The notes below the pieces were generated by a model. That model was not told the DNA's origin. It ran no database searches and was given only the letters and a program-made list of their open reading frames with translations. Positions 19,536 through 28,321 of a stretch of 34,883 nucleotides of DNA are shown piece by piece; position 1 is the first letter of the stretch; every line of letters starts with the position of its first letter. The stretch spans positions 1 through 34,883 of the forward strand of contig JAKBCR010000020.1 in assembly GCA_021807675.1 (NCBI GenBank). Reading direction: 5' to 3'. The position numbers and the translations under genes were made by a program. The stretch comes from Pseudomonadota bacterium (GTDB lineage: Bacteria > Pseudomonadota > Gammaproteobacteria > Steroidobacterales > Steroidobacteraceae).

Positions 19536-20360
19536 GTGCTGCACTGCCGGGGACGGGTGCTCGGGCTCGAGCGGCCGGTCGTCATGGGGGTGCTGAACGT
19601 CACACCGGACTCGTTTTCGGACGGCGGGCGGTTTGTGCGACTGGATGATGCGGTTGCGCGGGGCTTGCAGATGGTGGAGGAGGGAGCGGCCATCATCGAT
19701 GTCGGAGGGGAGTCGACGCGGCCGGGGGCGCAGCCGGTGAGCCTGGATGAGGAGCTGCATCGGGTCGTTCCCGTGGTTGCGCGGTTGCGGCCTCGTACGC
19801 GGGCCGTCCTCTCGGTCGATACCAGTAAGCCTGAAGTGATGCACGCTGCCGCAGCAGCGGGTGCGGACATGATCAATGATGTGCGAGCGCTGCGTCAGCC
19901 GGGTGCGCTGGAAGCTGCGGTGCTTTCCGGGTGCTCGGTCTGCCTCATGCACATGCAGGGTGAGCCTCGTACGATGCAGGACTCTCCCAGCTATGAGGAT
20001 GTGGTGGCTGAGGTCCGCGAGTTCCTTGGGCAGCGGGTAGACGCTTGTCTCGCCGCCGGCCTCCCGGCCGAGCGCCTGGTCCTCGATCCCGGTATCGGCT
20101 TCGGCAAAACCCGCGCGCAGAACCTGGAGCTGCTGCGCCACTTGGGCCAGCTGTCGGTCAAAGACCTGCCCATTCTGGCGGGGCTCTCGCGCAAGTCTCT
20201 GGTGGGCGCTCTCACGGGCCGACCCGCCAGTGAGCGGGTTCACGGCAGTGTGGCCCTCGCGGTCATTGCGGCGCTCAACGGCGCGCGTATCCTTCGCGTG
20301 CACGACGTCACCGCGACCGCGGACGCGTTGAAGGTAGTGTCCGCGTTGCAAAACAGCTAG
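19536..20360 (+). CDS. folP: Dihydropteroate synthase
   Basis: FolP condenses p-aminobenzoate with hydroxymethyl-dihydropterin pyrophosphate in folate synthesis and is the sulfonamide target. The product is about 274 residues (E. coli 282). Motifs in order are VMGVLNVTPDSFSDGG near the N-terminus, IIDVGGESTRPGA, LSVDTSKPEV, CLMHMQGEPRTMQ, LDPGIGFGKT, LAGLSRKSLVG and a C-terminal LRVHDV. GTG at 19536 is chosen because VLHCRGRVLGLERPVVMG resembles family N-termini; TTG at 19497 is also in frame and would overlap ftsH by 26 bp. It follows ftsH by 13 bp and precedes glmM, the conserved gammaproteobacterial order. Confidence 0.93.
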   Translation: MLHCRGRVLGLERPVVMGVLNVTPDSFSDGGRFVRLDDAVARGLQMVEEGAAIIDVGGESTRPGAQPVSLDEELHRVVPVVARLRPRTRAVLSVDTSKPEVMHAAAAAGADMINDVRALRQPGALEAAVLSGCSVCLMHMQGEPRTMQDSPSYEDVVAEVREFLGQRVDACLAAGLPAERLVLDPGIGFGKTRAQNLELLRHLGQLSVKDLPILAGLSRKSLVGALTGRPASERVHGSVALAVIAALNGARILRVHDVTATADALKVVSALQNS

Positions 20361-20402
20361 ATCGCAGCGCCGAGCGCCAGCGCACAACACGAGGATTCCT
20401 CT

Positions 20403-21737
20403 TTGGCCCGAAAATACTTTGGCACCGACGGCGTACGGGGCCGTGTGGGTGAGCATCCCATGACCGTGGACTTTGCGCTGACTCTGGCGAGCGCGGCGGG
20501 TCGAGTGCTGGTGCCGGATGGAGGCACGGTCCTCATCGGCAAGGACACCCGCCTCTCCGGCTACATGTTCGAGTCCGCGCTCGAGGCCGGGTTCGTCGCC
20601 TCCGGCGTGAACGTGATGCTGATCGGGCCGCTGCCGACGCCCGGCATCGCATACATGACCAGGCATTTCAACTGCGATTTCGGCGTCGTCATCAGTGCCT
20701 CTCACAATCCGTATGACGACAACGGCATCAAGTTCTTCGACCGCAGTGGGGCGAAGCTCTCCGACGAGCTCGAGGAGCGCATCGAGGCCGAGCTTGCCCA
20801 ACCGGTCGTGACCCGCACCTCTCGCAGTCTGGGAAAGGCCACCCGCGCCGACCGATCGCGCATCCAGTACCAGGAGTTCTGCGCCTCGACGCTCCCGAGC
20901 GGCGTCGACCTCACCGGGCTGAAGATCGTGGTCGACTGCGCCAACGGGGCCGCGTACAAAGTTGGTCCCCGCGTGCTCGCCGATCTCGGCGCCGAGATCG
21001 TCCCGATCGGCTGCTCCCCGAACGGCCGCAATATCAACGATGGTTGCGGCTCCACGGCTCCCGAGCTGCTGCAGCTGACCGTTCCCGGCGTGCGCGCCCA
21101 CGTGGGCCTCGCGCTCGATGGCGATGGCGACCGTCTCATCATGGTCGATCATCTCGGCCGCATTCTCGATGGCGATCAGCTCCTCTACATCATTGCGCAG
21201 GCCCGCCGGGGGAGCGGCTCCTTGCGCGGTCCCGTTGTCGGCACGGTGATGAGCAACCTCGGCCTCGAGGTCGCGCTGCGCGAGAGCGGGATCGAGTTCC
21301 AGCGCGCGCCGGTCGGCGATCGCTACGTGCTGAGCCTCCTGCGCGAGACCGGTGGAGTCCTGGGTGGCGAGACTTCCGGTCATATCATCTGCCTCGACAA
21401 GACGACCACGGGCGATGGCATCGTCAGCGCCCTCCAAGTGCTCGCCGTCATGAAGCAGACGGGCCGTTCCCTCGCCGAGCTCGCCTCCGGCATGCGCAAA
21501 TTCCCGCAGGTGCTGCTCAACGTGAAGGTTGCCGCCCGCTTCGATCCGGCCCAAGTCCCGGCTGTGCGTGACGCGGTGCACAGTATCGAGACGCGCATGA
21601 AGGGAGAGGGCAGAGTGGTTCTGCGCCCGTCCGGGACCGAGCCCGTGATCCGGGTCATGGTAGAAGGCCGTGACGAGAGCGCCACCCGGGCTGCCGCCAC
21701 GGAGCTCGCCGAAGTAGTGCGCGCCGCCGCCGGATGA
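20403..21737 (+). CDS. glmM: Phosphoglucosamine mutase
   Basis: GlmM interconverts glucosamine-6-phosphate and glucosamine-1-phosphate on the way to UDP-GlcNAc for peptidoglycan and LPS. The 444-residue length and motifs match the family: N-terminal ARKYFGTDGVRG, the phosphoserine loop VISASHNPYDDNGIK with active Ser100, the metal-binding ALDGDGDR, the sugar-binding GGETSGH, and the C-terminal phosphate loop LRPSGTEPVIRVM. It starts with TTG at 20403, preceded by GAGG at 20391-20394 with 8-nt spacing, which decides this start. It lies 42 bp after folP. A GC-rich hairpin follows at 21773-21792. Confidence 0.97.
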   Translation: MARKYFGTDGVRGRVGEHPMTVDFALTLASAAGRVLVPDGGTVLIGKDTRLSGYMFESALEAGFVASGVNVMLIGPLPTPGIAYMTRHFNCDFGVVISASHNPYDDNGIKFFDRSGAKLSDELEERIEAELAQPVVTRTSRSLGKATRADRSRIQYQEFCASTLPSGVDLTGLKIVVDCANGAAYKVGPRVLADLGAEIVPIGCSPNGRNINDGCGSTAPELLQLTVPGVRAHVGLALDGDGDRLIMVDHLGRILDGDQLLYIIAQARRGSGSLRGPVVGTVMSNLGLEVALRESGIEFQRAPVGDRYVLSLLRETGGVLGGETSGHIICLDKTTTGDGIVSALQVLAVMKQTGRSLAELASGMRKFPQVLLNVKVAARFDPAQVPAVRDAVHSIETRMKGEGRVVLRPSGTEPVIRVMVEGRDESATRAAATELAEVVRAAAG

Positions 21738-21772
21738 GGATTTGCGCCCTCCCGTTTCGGTGGCTATTATCG

Positions 21773-21792
21773 CGCCCCCGCTCGAGGGGGCG
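21773..21792 (+). other. Hairpin downstream of glmM
   Basis: CGCCCCC (21773-21779) pairs with GGGGGCG (21786-21792) around GCTCGA, 35 bases after the glmM stop. There is no T-run after it, so it is at best a poor intrinsic terminator. It directly precedes the family A element that fills the rest of the glmM-tpiA spacer. Confidence 0.5.
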
Positions 21793-21795
21793 ATA

Positions 21796-21972
21796 GCGCC
21801 GTTCGAAAGCAAGTCACTGAGCGGCCCAGGGCCGCTCCCTGGGGCGTGGGATCAAAAGCATGATTCGGCCGAGCTCGACCGATAAAATCGCTGGGAGCGA
21901 TTTTCGACTGCCGAAGGCAGGCCCGCAGGGCTCGGCGCAGGATTGCGCCGAGCAACCGCCGCAGGCGACTTC
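21796..21972 (-). repeat. Dispersed intergenic repeat, family A, copy 5 (inverted)
   Basis: This inverted family A element is in the glmM-tpiA spacer. On the minus strand it reads GCTCGGCGCA ATCC TGCGCCGAGC, then a GGGCCTGCC segment, the hairpin AAAATCGC/GCGATTTT, TCATGCTTTTGATCC, the core CGCCCCAGGGAGCGGC (complement of 21831-21846), CCTGGGCCGC, and an ACTTGCTTTCGAACGGC tail. It lacks the GGGAAACGG insert of copies 1 and 2 but keeps the AAAATCGC hairpin missing from copies 3 and 4, so it links the two forms. It ends just before the tpiA start, and no promoter or good ribosome-binding site for tpiA is visible. Confidence 0.85.
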
Positions 21973-21985
21973 GGTCCAATAAAAA

Positions 21986-22744
21986 ATGCGCCGCCCCATC
22001 GTCGCCGGTAACTGGAAAATGCATGGGACGCGCAGCGAGAATGCGCGTCTCATCGAGGAGGTCATCTCCCGCTATCCGGCGGATCCGGCAGCGGAGTGCA
22101 TCGTCTGCCCGCCGTACGTCTACCTGCAGGAGGTCGGCCGGCTGTTGCGCGACTCCGCGGTCCTCCTCGGCGCGCAGGATGTCTGTGCCGAGGCGCAGGG
22201 CGCATTCACCGGCGAGGTCTCGGCTACGATGCTCAAGGATGTCGGCTGCCAGCACGTCATCGTCGGGCATTCGGAGCGGCGGCTCCTCAACCGCGAGAGC
22301 GACCAGCTCGTCGCCCGCAAGTTCGCGGCCGCCCAGGGCAAGGCACTGGTACCGATCCTCTGCGTCGGCGAGCAGCTGACGGATCGGGAGAGCGGCCGCA
22401 CCCGCGAGGTGGTGGCCCGCCAGCTCGATGCGATTCTCGAGCTTTGCGGCGTGCGCTCGTTGGCGAGTGCCGTGATTGCGTACGAGCCCGTGTGGGCGAT
22501 CGGAACCGGCCGCAACGCCGCACCGGAGCAGGCGCAGGAGGTCCACGCGTTCATCCGTGCCCGCATTGCCGCCCGGGATGCTACAATCGCGGCGGTAGCC
22601 CCTATCCTCTACGGCGGCAGCGTCAAGGCGAGCAATGCAGCGGAACTCCTTGCCATGCCTGACGTCGATGGCGGCCTGATCGGCGGCGCTTCGCTCAAAG
22701 CGGACGAATTCCTTGCGATCCTGGCCGCGGCCGGATCGCGGTAG
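21986..22744 (+). CDS. tpiA: Triosephosphate isomerase
   Basis: TpiA interconverts dihydroxyacetone phosphate and glyceraldehyde-3-phosphate in glycolysis and gluconeogenesis. The 252-residue protein has the catalytic Lys11 (AGNWKM), electrophile His95 (VIVGHSERR), base Glu167 ([11 protein letters not shown]), the mobile loop immediately after it, and the phosphate-binding [10 protein letters not shown] and GGLIGGASL motifs. The ATG at 21986 follows AATAAAA with no Shine-Dalgarno, next to the family A repeat. secG starts 5 bp after its stop, a widely conserved pair. Confidence 0.97.
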   Translation: MRRPIVAGNWKMHGTRSENARLIEEVISRYPADPAAECIVCPPYVYLQEVGRLLRDSAVLLGAQDVCAEAQGAFTGEVSATMLKDVGCQHVIVGHSERRLLNRESDQLVARKFAAAQGKALVPILCVGEQLTDRESGRTREVVARQLDAILELCGVRSLASAVIAYEPVWAIGTGRNAAPEQAQEVHAFIRARIAARDATIAAVAPILYGGSVKASNAAELLAMPDVDGGLIGGASLKADEFLAILAAAGSR

Positions 22745-22749
22745 TTTTT

Positions 22750-23142
22750 ATGTTGCATGCATTTCTGGTAGTCATTCAGATCATCTCGGCGCTCTGCATC
22801 CTCGTGCTCGTGATGCTGCAGCGCGGCAAGGGCGCGGAGGCCGGCGCAGGTTTCGGCGCGGGCGCCTCCGGCACCGTTTTCGGCGCGCGCGGCGCGACTA
22901 CTGCATTGTCGCGCGCAACAGCCATCTTCGCCGCCATCTTCATGCTCAACAGTCTGGCGCTGACGTATCTCAGCACGCGCTCGCACGAGCAGAGGACGAC
23001 GATTCTGGATATCGCGGGCCAGACCCAGGCCCCGGCGGCGGGGGCTTCCCGCCGGTCCAACTTGGCACCGCCGCCCGCGCCGCACGGCGCGCCAGCCGCG
23101 GCGCCTGGCGGCGGCTCCGCGCCGCCACAGCCGCAGAAGTAA
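22750..23142 (+). CDS. secG: Preprotein translocase subunit SecG
   Basis: SecG is the small accessory membrane subunit of SecYEG. The 130-residue protein has the first membrane helix (AFLVVIQIISALCILVLVMLQ), the conserved loop QRGKGAEAGAGFGAGASGTVFGARG, a second helix (ATAIFAAIFMLNSLALTYL) and a long Pro/Ala-rich C-terminal tail, common in related species. It starts 5 bp after tpiA with a poor ribosome-binding site, which suggests translational coupling. tRNA-Leu follows 164 bp downstream. Confidence 0.93.
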   Translation: MLHAFLVVIQIISALCILVLVMLQRGKGAEAGAGFGAGASGTVFGARGATTALSRATAIFAAIFMLNSLALTYLSTRSHEQRTTILDIAGQTQAPAAGASRRSNLAPPPAPHGAPAAAPGGGSAPPQPQK

Positions 23143-23159
23143 TTCCGCGGCTGCATGCT

Positions 23160-23290
23160 CGAGACGAAATGAATCGCCGGGAGCGATTCATAGCGACGCG
23201 CAGTGCGTGGCGGTTCCGGCGGGAGCCGGGGCGAGGGCCGGGGAACCCTCTGAGACCCGCGTGCGCGAGAATGTGGGTTTCAGGAAACGG
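23160..23290 (+). repeat. Possible degenerate family A-like element before tRNA-Leu
   Basis: The secG-tRNA spacer has a hairpin TGAATCGC/GCGATTCA (loop CGGGA) resembling the AAAATCGC/GCGATTTT stems of family A. Further on, CCTCTGAGACCCGC and GGAAACGGACC resemble CCCTGAGACCCGC and GGGAAACGGCC of copies 1 and 2. The 16-base core is missing. It may be an eroded copy. It must also contain the tRNA promoter, which I could not place with confidence. Confidence 0.4.
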
Positions 23291-23306
23291 ACCGAGGATT
23301 GACGTT

Positions 23307-23391
23307 GCCGACGTGGTGGAATTGGTAGACACACTAGCTTGAGGGGCTAGCGCCGCAAGGTGTGGGAGTTCGAATCTCCCCGTCGGCACCA
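23307..23391 (+). tRNA. tRNA-Leu (anticodon GAG)
   Basis: An 85-base class II tRNA. Acceptor arms GCCGACG (23307-23313) and CGTCGGC (23381-23387) pair over 7 bp, followed by discriminator A and an encoded CCA (23389-23391). The D region has GGTGGAATTGGTAGACAC; the anticodon stem CTAGC/GCTAG encloses TTGAGGG with anticodon GAG, which reads CUC and CUU. A variable arm and the T arm GGGAGTTCGAATCTCCC are complete. It lies between secG and nuoA, a position also seen in related gammaproteobacteria. Confidence 0.97.
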
Positions 23392-23410
23392 ACAAAATCG
23401 TCTCGAGCGC

Positions 23411-23419
23411 TGCTATAAT
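23411..23419 (+). promoter_or_regulatory. Extended -10 promoter of the nuo operon
   Basis: TGCTATAAT at 23411-23419 is a perfect sigma-70 -10 box with the TGn extension. No good -35 is seen about 17 bp upstream (AACAAA at the tRNA end), as is common for extended -10 promoters. Transcription would start near 23426, giving a roughly 73-base leader before nuoA. The box overlaps an upstream in-frame ATG at 23418, which rules that ATG out as the nuoA start. This is the only convincing promoter seen for the whole nuo cluster. Confidence 0.7.
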
Positions 23420-23498
23420 GGGCGGCTTACAGCGGGAGTGGTTGCGGGCGCGACTCGCTGACCTCGCCGAGACACCTTTTGTTCGGGCGACAGAGGCA

Positions 23499-23867
23499 AT
23501 GCTGACCAATTATTTGCCGATACTGATCTTCCTCGTCATCGCGACAGGACTCGCGCTGCTCCTCCTCACGCTCGGCACCGCTATCGGACGGTTCTTTTCC
23601 CGCAATCCTCACGACCGCGACAAGCTCTCCGCGTACGAGTGCGGCTTCGAGGCGTTCGAGGACAGCCGCATGAAGTTCGACGTGCGCTACTACCTCGTCG
23701 CCATCCTCTTCATCGTGTTCGACCTCGAGATCGCCTTCCTCTTCCCGTGGGCGGTGGCACTCGGGAAGATCGGCACGGCGGGACTCATCGCGATGGGTGT
23801 ATTTCTCGCCATCCTCATCGTCGGTTTCATTTACGAGTGGAAGAAAGGGGCGCTGGAGTGGGATTAG
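23499..23867 (+). CDS. nuoA: NADH-quinone oxidoreductase subunit A
   Basis: NuoA is a three-helix membrane subunit at the junction of the peripheral and membrane arms of complex I. The 122-residue protein shows helix 1 ([18 protein letters not shown]), the conserved loop [44 protein letters not shown], which holds the conserved Cys of the quinone-site region, and helix 3 before a KKGALEWD end. The ATG at 23499 has AGAGG just 2 nt upstream, tight spacing, but it is the only start that leaves the promoter outside the gene. It overlaps nuoB by 10 bp. Confidence 0.95.
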   Translation: MLTNYLPILIFLVIATGLALLLLTLGTAIGRFFSRNPHDRDKLSAYECGFEAFEDSRMKFDVRYYLVAILFIVFDLEIAFLFPWAVALGKIGTAGLIAMGVFLAILIVGFIYEWKKGALEWD

Positions 23868-24349
23868 ATCCAGAGGGCGCCGAAGGCTTCGCGCAGCGCG
23901 GCTTTCTCACCACGCAGGTCGATAATCTCCTCAACTGGGCGCGCACCGGCTCGCTCTGGCCCATGACCTTCGGACTGGCCTGTTGCGCGGTGGAGATGAT
24001 GCACGCCGGCGCTGCGCGCTATGACCTGGATCGCTTCGGTGTCGTATTTCGTCCGAGCCCGCGGCAGTCGGACGTGATGATCGTCGCCGGGACCCTGGTC
24101 AACAAGATGGCCCCGGCCCTGCGCAAAGTCTACGACCAGATGGCCGAGCCGCGCTGGGTCATCTCCATGGGCTCGTGCGCCAACGGTGGCGGCTACTATC
24201 ACTATTCCTACTCCGTGGTGCGCGGCTGCGACCGGATCGTGCCTGTGGATGTCTACGTTCCGGGCTGCCCGCCGACGGCCGAGGCGCTGGTGTACGGCAT
24301 CATCCAACTGCAGAAGAAGATCGCGCGCACCAGCACGATCGCCAGGTAG
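23858..24349 (+). CDS. nuoB: NADH-quinone oxidoreductase subunit B (cluster N2)
   Basis: NuoB holds the terminal [4Fe-4S] cluster N2 that reduces quinone. From GTG at 23858 the protein is 163 residues. Cluster ligands are Cys42 and Cys43 (LACCAVEM), Cys107 ([10 protein letters not shown]) and Cys137 (VPGCPPT). Other family motifs are [12 protein letters not shown] and [12 protein letters not shown]. The start is set by AAAGGGG about 8 nt upstream and by the length of related NuoB proteins. It overlaps the nuoA 3' end by 10 bp. nuoC starts 21 bp downstream. Confidence 0.96.
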   Translation: MGLDPEGAEGFAQRGFLTTQVDNLLNWARTGSLWPMTFGLACCAVEMMHAGAARYDLDRFGVVFRPSPRQSDVMIVAGTLVNKMAPALRKVYDQMAEPRWVISMGSCANGGGYYHYSYSVVRGCDRIVPVDVYVPGCPPTAEALVYGIIQLQKKIARTSTIAR

Positions 24350-24370
24350 ACACTCCAGGCAGACCCGAGA

Positions 24371-25111
24371 ATGGCAGAACCGACTCCCCCGCCGGACGAG
24401 AAGGCCGCGGACGGCGCGAGCCCGATTGCGTCCGAGCTGTCACGCAGCATCGAGGCGACGTTGCAGGATGCCGTACAGCGCCTGCCGTCGCTCCCGGCCG
24501 ATCTTGCATACGAAGTGAAGCCGGAAGCGCTCCTGACCGTCTGCCGCACGCTGCGGGACACGCCGCAGCTGCGGTTCGAGATGCTGATGGATGTGGCCGG
24601 CGTCGATTATCTGCACCATGGCCGTGACGACTGGCAGACGGAAACGGCGACCCGAACCGGCTTCAGCCGGGGCAGGGTGGCGCGAGCGAGCACGCCGGAT
24701 CCGAACATGCCGGGCCGCTTCGCCGTCGTCTATCAGCTGCTGTCGATCACGCACAATGCGCGCCTGCGGCTGCGGGTGAAATGCCCCGATACGCAGGAGC
24801 CGACTGTCGATTCCGTAACCGACGTCTGGGCAAGCGCCAACTGGTTCGAGCGCGAGGCCTTCGATCTCTACGGCATCCTCTTCCGCGGCCATCCGGACCT
24901 GCGCCGCATCCTCACCGACTACGGTTTCATCGGGCATCCGTTCCGCAAGGACTTCCCGCTCATCGGCAATGTCGAGGTGCAGTACGACCCGGAGAAGAAG
25001 CGCGTCGTCTATCAGCCCGTGAGCATCGTGCCGCGGGTGCTCGTGCCGAAGGTGATCCGCCACGACCATCGCTACGAGCCGGAGCTGAAAGATCCGGAGG
25101 CACCCGGCTAG
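24371..25111 (+). CDS. nuoC: NADH-quinone oxidoreductase subunit C
   Basis: NuoC (30-kDa subunit) is part of the peripheral arm next to NuoD and the quinone site. The 246-residue protein has a variable Ala/Pro-rich N-terminus, [21 protein letters not shown], an Arg-rich insert ([16 protein letters not shown]) in the middle, and the signature [27 protein letters not shown] followed by [15 protein letters not shown]. It is separate from nuoD; the two are fused in E. coli. After its TAG stop comes a 101-bp spacer filled by a family B repeat, unusual for an otherwise compact operon. Confidence 0.95.
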   Translation: MAEPTPPPDEKAADGASPIASELSRSIEATLQDAVQRLPSLPADLAYEVKPEALLTVCRTLRDTPQLRFEMLMDVAGVDYLHHGRDDWQTETATRTGFSRGRVARASTPDPNMPGRFAVVYQLLSITHNARLRLRVKCPDTQEPTVDSVTDVWASANWFEREAFDLYGILFRGHPDLRRILTDYGFIGHPFRKDFPLIGNVEVQYDPEKKRVVYQPVSIVPRVLVPKVIRHDHRYEPELKDPEAPG

Positions 25112-25200
25112 TATGAAGCGCTGGATCCGGTCATTGCGCTGCGCGGTCCCTGCTGCGCGCAAGCCCGGGGTGGCCGTCCGTGGCCACCCCTGTGTCTCCA
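25112..25200 (+). repeat. Dispersed intergenic repeat, family B, copy 2 (in nuo operon)
   Basis: The nuoC-nuoD spacer starts TATGAAGCGCTGGATCCGG immediately after the TAG stop. Sixteen bases (25115-25130) equal the inverted copy before dnaK; the TAGTATGAAGC start is shared with the nuoH-nuoI spacer. Within are GCGC-rich arms and a 9-bp hairpin GGGGTGGCC/GGCCACCCC, then CCCTGTGTCTCC, matching the CCCTGTGCC end of copy 3. It lies in the transcribed operon upstream of nuoD. Confidence 0.75.
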
Positions 25201-25212
25201 TGAGCCACTGAT

Positions 25213-26481
25213 ATGGCGATCAACTCGATGTCAGAGATCCGCAATTACACTATGAACTTCGGCCCGCAGCACCCGGCCGCTCACGGCGTGCTGCGCCTCG
25301 TGCTGGAGATGGACGGCGAGGTCATCCAGAAGGCCGATCCGCACATCGGCCTCCTGCACCGGGCGACGGAGAAGCTTGCGGAATCCAAGCCCTTCAACCA
25401 ATCGATCGGCTACATGGACCGGCTCGACTACGTCTCGATGATGTGCAACGAGCACTCTTATGTGCTCGCCATCGAGCGGCTGCTCGGCATCGCGCCGCCG
25501 GAGCGCGCGCAGTACATCCGCGTGATGTTCGACGAGATCACCCGGATCCTGAACCATCTCATGTGGCTCGGCGCGCATGCGCTCGACATCGGGGCCATGA
25601 CGGTGTTTCTCCTCTGCTTCAAGGAGCGCGAGGAGTTGATGGACGTGTACGAGGCCGTCTCCGGCACGCGCATGCACGCCACGTATTACCGGCCCGGCGG
25701 CGTCTACCGCGACCTGCCGGACGCGATGCCGAAGTACCAACCGTCGAAGTGGCGCTCCCAGAAGGAGGTCGACCGTCTCAACGAAGCGCGCTCGGGCACC
25801 CTGCTCGACTTCATCGAGGCGTTCACCCGGCGATTCCCGACCTCCATCGACGATTACGAGACGCTGCTCACCGATAACCGTATCTGGAAGCAGCGCACGG
25901 TCAACATCGGTGTCGTCTCGCCCGAGCGGGCGCAGCAACTCGGGTTCTCGGGACCGATGCTGCGCGGCTCGGGCATCGTGTGGGACCTGCGCAAGAAACA
26001 GCCGTACGAGGTCTACGATCGCATGGACTTCGACATTCCTGTCGGGGTCAACGGCGATTGCTACGATCGCTATCTCGTGCGTGTGGAGGAGATGCGCCAG
26101 TCGAACCGCATCGTCCGCCAGTGCGTGGACTGGCTGCGCAAGAACCCCGGCCCGGTGATGATCGATGACCGCAAGGTCCGCCCGCCGCGGCGCGAGCACA
26201 TGAAAGGCGACATGGAATCGCTCATCCACCACTTCAAGCTCTTCACCGAGGGCTACGAGGTGCCCGAGGGCGAGACCTACGCCGCGGTGGAGGCGCCGAA
26301 GGGTGAGTTCGGCATCTACCTCGTCTCCGACGGCGCCAACAAGCCGTACCGGTTGAAGTGCCGCGCACCGGGATTCGCGCATCTGGCCTCGCTCGAGGAA
26401 ATGATTCGCGGCCACATGCTGGCGGACGTGGTCGCGGTGATCGGCACACAGGACGTCGTCTTCGGGGAAATCGACCGTTGA
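25213..26481 (+). CDS. nuoD: NADH-quinone oxidoreductase subunit D
   Basis: NuoD (49-kDa subunit, hydrogenase-like fold) forms the quinone-binding cavity with NuoB. The 422-residue protein has [18 protein letters not shown], with the conserved HxxxH near residues 20-24, [16 protein letters not shown], the [11 protein letters not shown] motif with the quinone-site Tyr, GGVYRDLP, and the C-terminal [21 protein letters not shown] at 25213 gives [16 protein letters not shown] at 25228 (MSEIRNYT, 417 residues) fits the usual length equally well and neither has a strong ribosome-binding site. Its TGA stop overlaps the TTG start of nuoE. Confidence 0.96.
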   Translation: MAINSMSEIRNYTMNFGPQHPAAHGVLRLVLEMDGEVIQKADPHIGLLHRATEKLAESKPFNQSIGYMDRLDYVSMMCNEHSYVLAIERLLGIAPPERAQYIRVMFDEITRILNHLMWLGAHALDIGAMTVFLLCFKEREELMDVYEAVSGTRMHATYYRPGGVYRDLPDAMPKYQPSKWRSQKEVDRLNEARSGTLLDFIEAFTRRFPTSIDDYETLLTDNRIWKQRTVNIGVVSPERAQQLGFSGPMLRGSGIVWDLRKKQPYEVYDRMDFDIPVGVNGDCYDRYLVRVEEMRQSNRIVRQCVDWLRKNPGPVMIDDRKVRPPRREHMKGDMESLIHHFKLFTEGYEVPEGETYAAVEAPKGEFGIYLVSDGANKPYRLKCRAPGFAHLASLEEMIRGHMLADVVAVIGTQDVVFGEIDR

Positions 26482-26999
26482 GCAACGAGACCCAGGGCGC
26501 CGCGAGCGCCGACGCCACGACACTCCTTTCGGAGCACACCCGGCACGAGATCGATCATTGGGTCGCCAAATTCCCGCCCGGCAGGCAGCGCTCCGCGTGC
26601 ATCGCGGCGCTGCGCGCCGCCCAGGAGCAGAACCAGGGCTACCTGACGCCGGAGCTGATGAACGCGGTTGCCGCGTATCTGAAGCTGCCGCCCATTCAGG
26701 TCTACGAAGTCGCGAGCTTCTACTCCATGCTCGAGACGCACCCCTGTGGACGCCACCACGTCAGCATCTGCACCAACGTCTCCTGCATGCTGAACGGCGC
26801 GGAAGACCTCGTCGCGCATGCCGAGCGCAAGCTCGGCATCACGCTCAACGAGAGCACCCCCGACGGGCGCATATTCCTCAAGCGGGAGGAGGAGTGTCTT
26901 GCGGCCTGCACCGGCGCGCCGATGCTGATGGTGGATCACGTGTTTCACGAGCATCTCACCCCGGAGAAGCTCGATCAGATTCTCGATGAGCTGAAATAG
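26478..26999 (+). CDS. nuoE: NADH-quinone oxidoreductase subunit E
   Basis: NuoE (24-kDa subunit) carries the [2Fe-2S] cluster N1a in the NADH dehydrogenase module. From TTG at 26478 the protein is 173 residues. The thioredoxin-like domain holds the cluster ligands Cys98 and Cys103 (CTNVSC) and Cys140 and Cys144 ([11 protein letters not shown]). Family segments [13 protein letters not shown] and [11 protein letters not shown] precede it. No ATG lies near the N-terminus; GGGGAA at 26464-26469 with 8-nt spacing and the TTGA overlap with the nuoD stop decide the start. It ends 4 bp before nuoF. Confidence 0.93.
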   Translation: MSNETQGAASADATTLLSEHTRHEIDHWVAKFPPGRQRSACIAALRAAQEQNQGYLTPELMNAVAAYLKLPPIQVYEVASFYSMLETHPCGRHHVSICTNVSCMLNGAEDLVAHAERKLGITLNESTPDGRIFLKREEECLAACTGAPMLMVDHVFHEHLTPEKLDQILDELK

Positions 27000-27003
27000 C
27001 GCC

Positions 27004-28320
27004 ATGGCGATCAGCCCCGACACAATGAACCTCGCCGTGTTCGAGCCGCTGCGGCTCGAGCGCTCCTGGGAGCTTCCGACCTACCGCAAGATCGGCGGTT
27101 ACGAGGTGTGGGAGAAAATCCTCGCCGAGAAGCCGCCGCGCGAGCAGATCATCGACGCCGTGAAGGCGTCGGGCCTGCGCGGCCGCGGCGGAGCCGGCTT
27201 TCCCACGGGCACCAAGTGGAGCTTCATGCCACGCAACTCGCCGGTGCAGAAGTACCTGGTCTGCAACTCCGATGAGAGCGAGCCCGGCACCTGCCACGAC
27301 CGCGACATCCTGCGCTACAACCCTCACGCGCTCATCGAGGGTCTCGCGATCGGCGGTTACGCGACCAACTCCACCGTCGCCTACAACTACATCCGGGGCG
27401 AGTTCCTCGGCGAGCCGGTGCCGCGCTTCGAGGCGGCGCTGAAGGAGGCCTATGCCGCGGGCCTCCTCGGCAAGAACATCCGCGGCACCGGGATCGACTT
27501 CGACATCTACACCTTCGTCGGAGCCGGCGCCTACATCTGCGGCGAGGAGACGGCGCTCCTCGATTCTCTCGAGGGCAAGCCCGGCAAGCCGCGCTTCAAG
27601 CCGCCGTTTCCGGCCAACTTTGGCCTGTACGGCCAGCCGACCACGATCAACAATACCCAGAGCTTCGCCTCGGTCCCCACCATCCTGAGGAAGGGGCCGC
27701 AGTGGTTTGCCTCGCTCGGACCCGCCAACTCGGGCGGCACGGTGATCTTCTCCGTCTCCGGCCACGTCGAGAAGGCCGGCAACTTCGAGCTGCCCCTCGG
27801 AGTCCCGTTCAAGGACCTGCTCGAGCTCGCGGGCGGAGTTCGCGGCGGCCGGCGCCTGAAGGCGGTGATTCCGGGCGGCTCGTCGGTCCCGGTCGTGCCG
27901 GGCGAGGTGATGCTCAGGACCAACATGGACTACGACTCCCTGCGCGCGGCGGGCTCGGCGATCGGCTCCGCGGCCGTCATCGTCATGGATGAGACCACCT
28001 GCATGGTGCGGGTGCTCGAGCGCATCTCGCGCTTCTACATGTCGGAATCGTGCGGCCAGTGCACCCCTTGCCGCGAGGGCACGGGCTGGATGAACCGGCT
28101 GCTGAAGCGGATTCTCGCGGGCCACGCGCGGCGCGAGGAGCTGTCGCTCCTCGTCGATGTCGCCAACCGCATCGAGGGCCACACCATCTGCGCGCTCGGG
28201 GATGCGGCGGCTTGGCCGGTGCAGAGCTTCATGAAGCACTTCCGGCACGAGTTCGAGTACATGATCGATCACGGTGGCCGCAGCATCGTCGCGGACCAGC
28301 TCGGAGCGCGGGCGGCATAA
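27004..28320 (+). CDS. nuoF: NADH-quinone oxidoreductase subunit F
   Basis: NuoF (51-kDa subunit) binds NADH and FMN and takes the first electrons into complex I. The 438-residue protein has the nucleotide-binding GLRGRGGAGFPTGTKW near residues 58-73, CNSDESEPGTCHDRDI, and the GAGAYICGEETALL segment. The [4Fe-4S] N3 ligands are Cys350, Cys353 and Cys356 (SCGQCTPCREG) plus Cys396 (HTICALGD). The ATG at 27004 gives MAISPDTMNLAVFEP; a second ATG at residue 8 cannot be excluded. nuoG follows 1 bp after its stop. Confidence 0.97.
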   Translation: MAISPDTMNLAVFEPLRLERSWELPTYRKIGGYEVWEKILAEKPPREQIIDAVKASGLRGRGGAGFPTGTKWSFMPRNSPVQKYLVCNSDESEPGTCHDRDILRYNPHALIEGLAIGGYATNSTVAYNYIRGEFLGEPVPRFEAALKEAYAAGLLGKNIRGTGIDFDIYTFVGAGAYICGEETALLDSLEGKPGKPRFKPPFPANFGLYGQPTTINNTQSFASVPTILRKGPQWFASLGPANSGGTVIFSVSGHVEKAGNFELPLGVPFKDLLELAGGVRGGRRLKAVIPGGSSVPVVPGEVMLRTNMDYDSLRAAGSAIGSAAVIVMDETTCMVRVLERISRFYMSESCGQCTPCREGTGWMNRLLKRILAGHARREELSLLVDVANRIEGHTICALGDAAAWPVQSFMKHFRHEFEYMIDHGGRSIVADQLGARAA

Positions 28321-28321
28321 C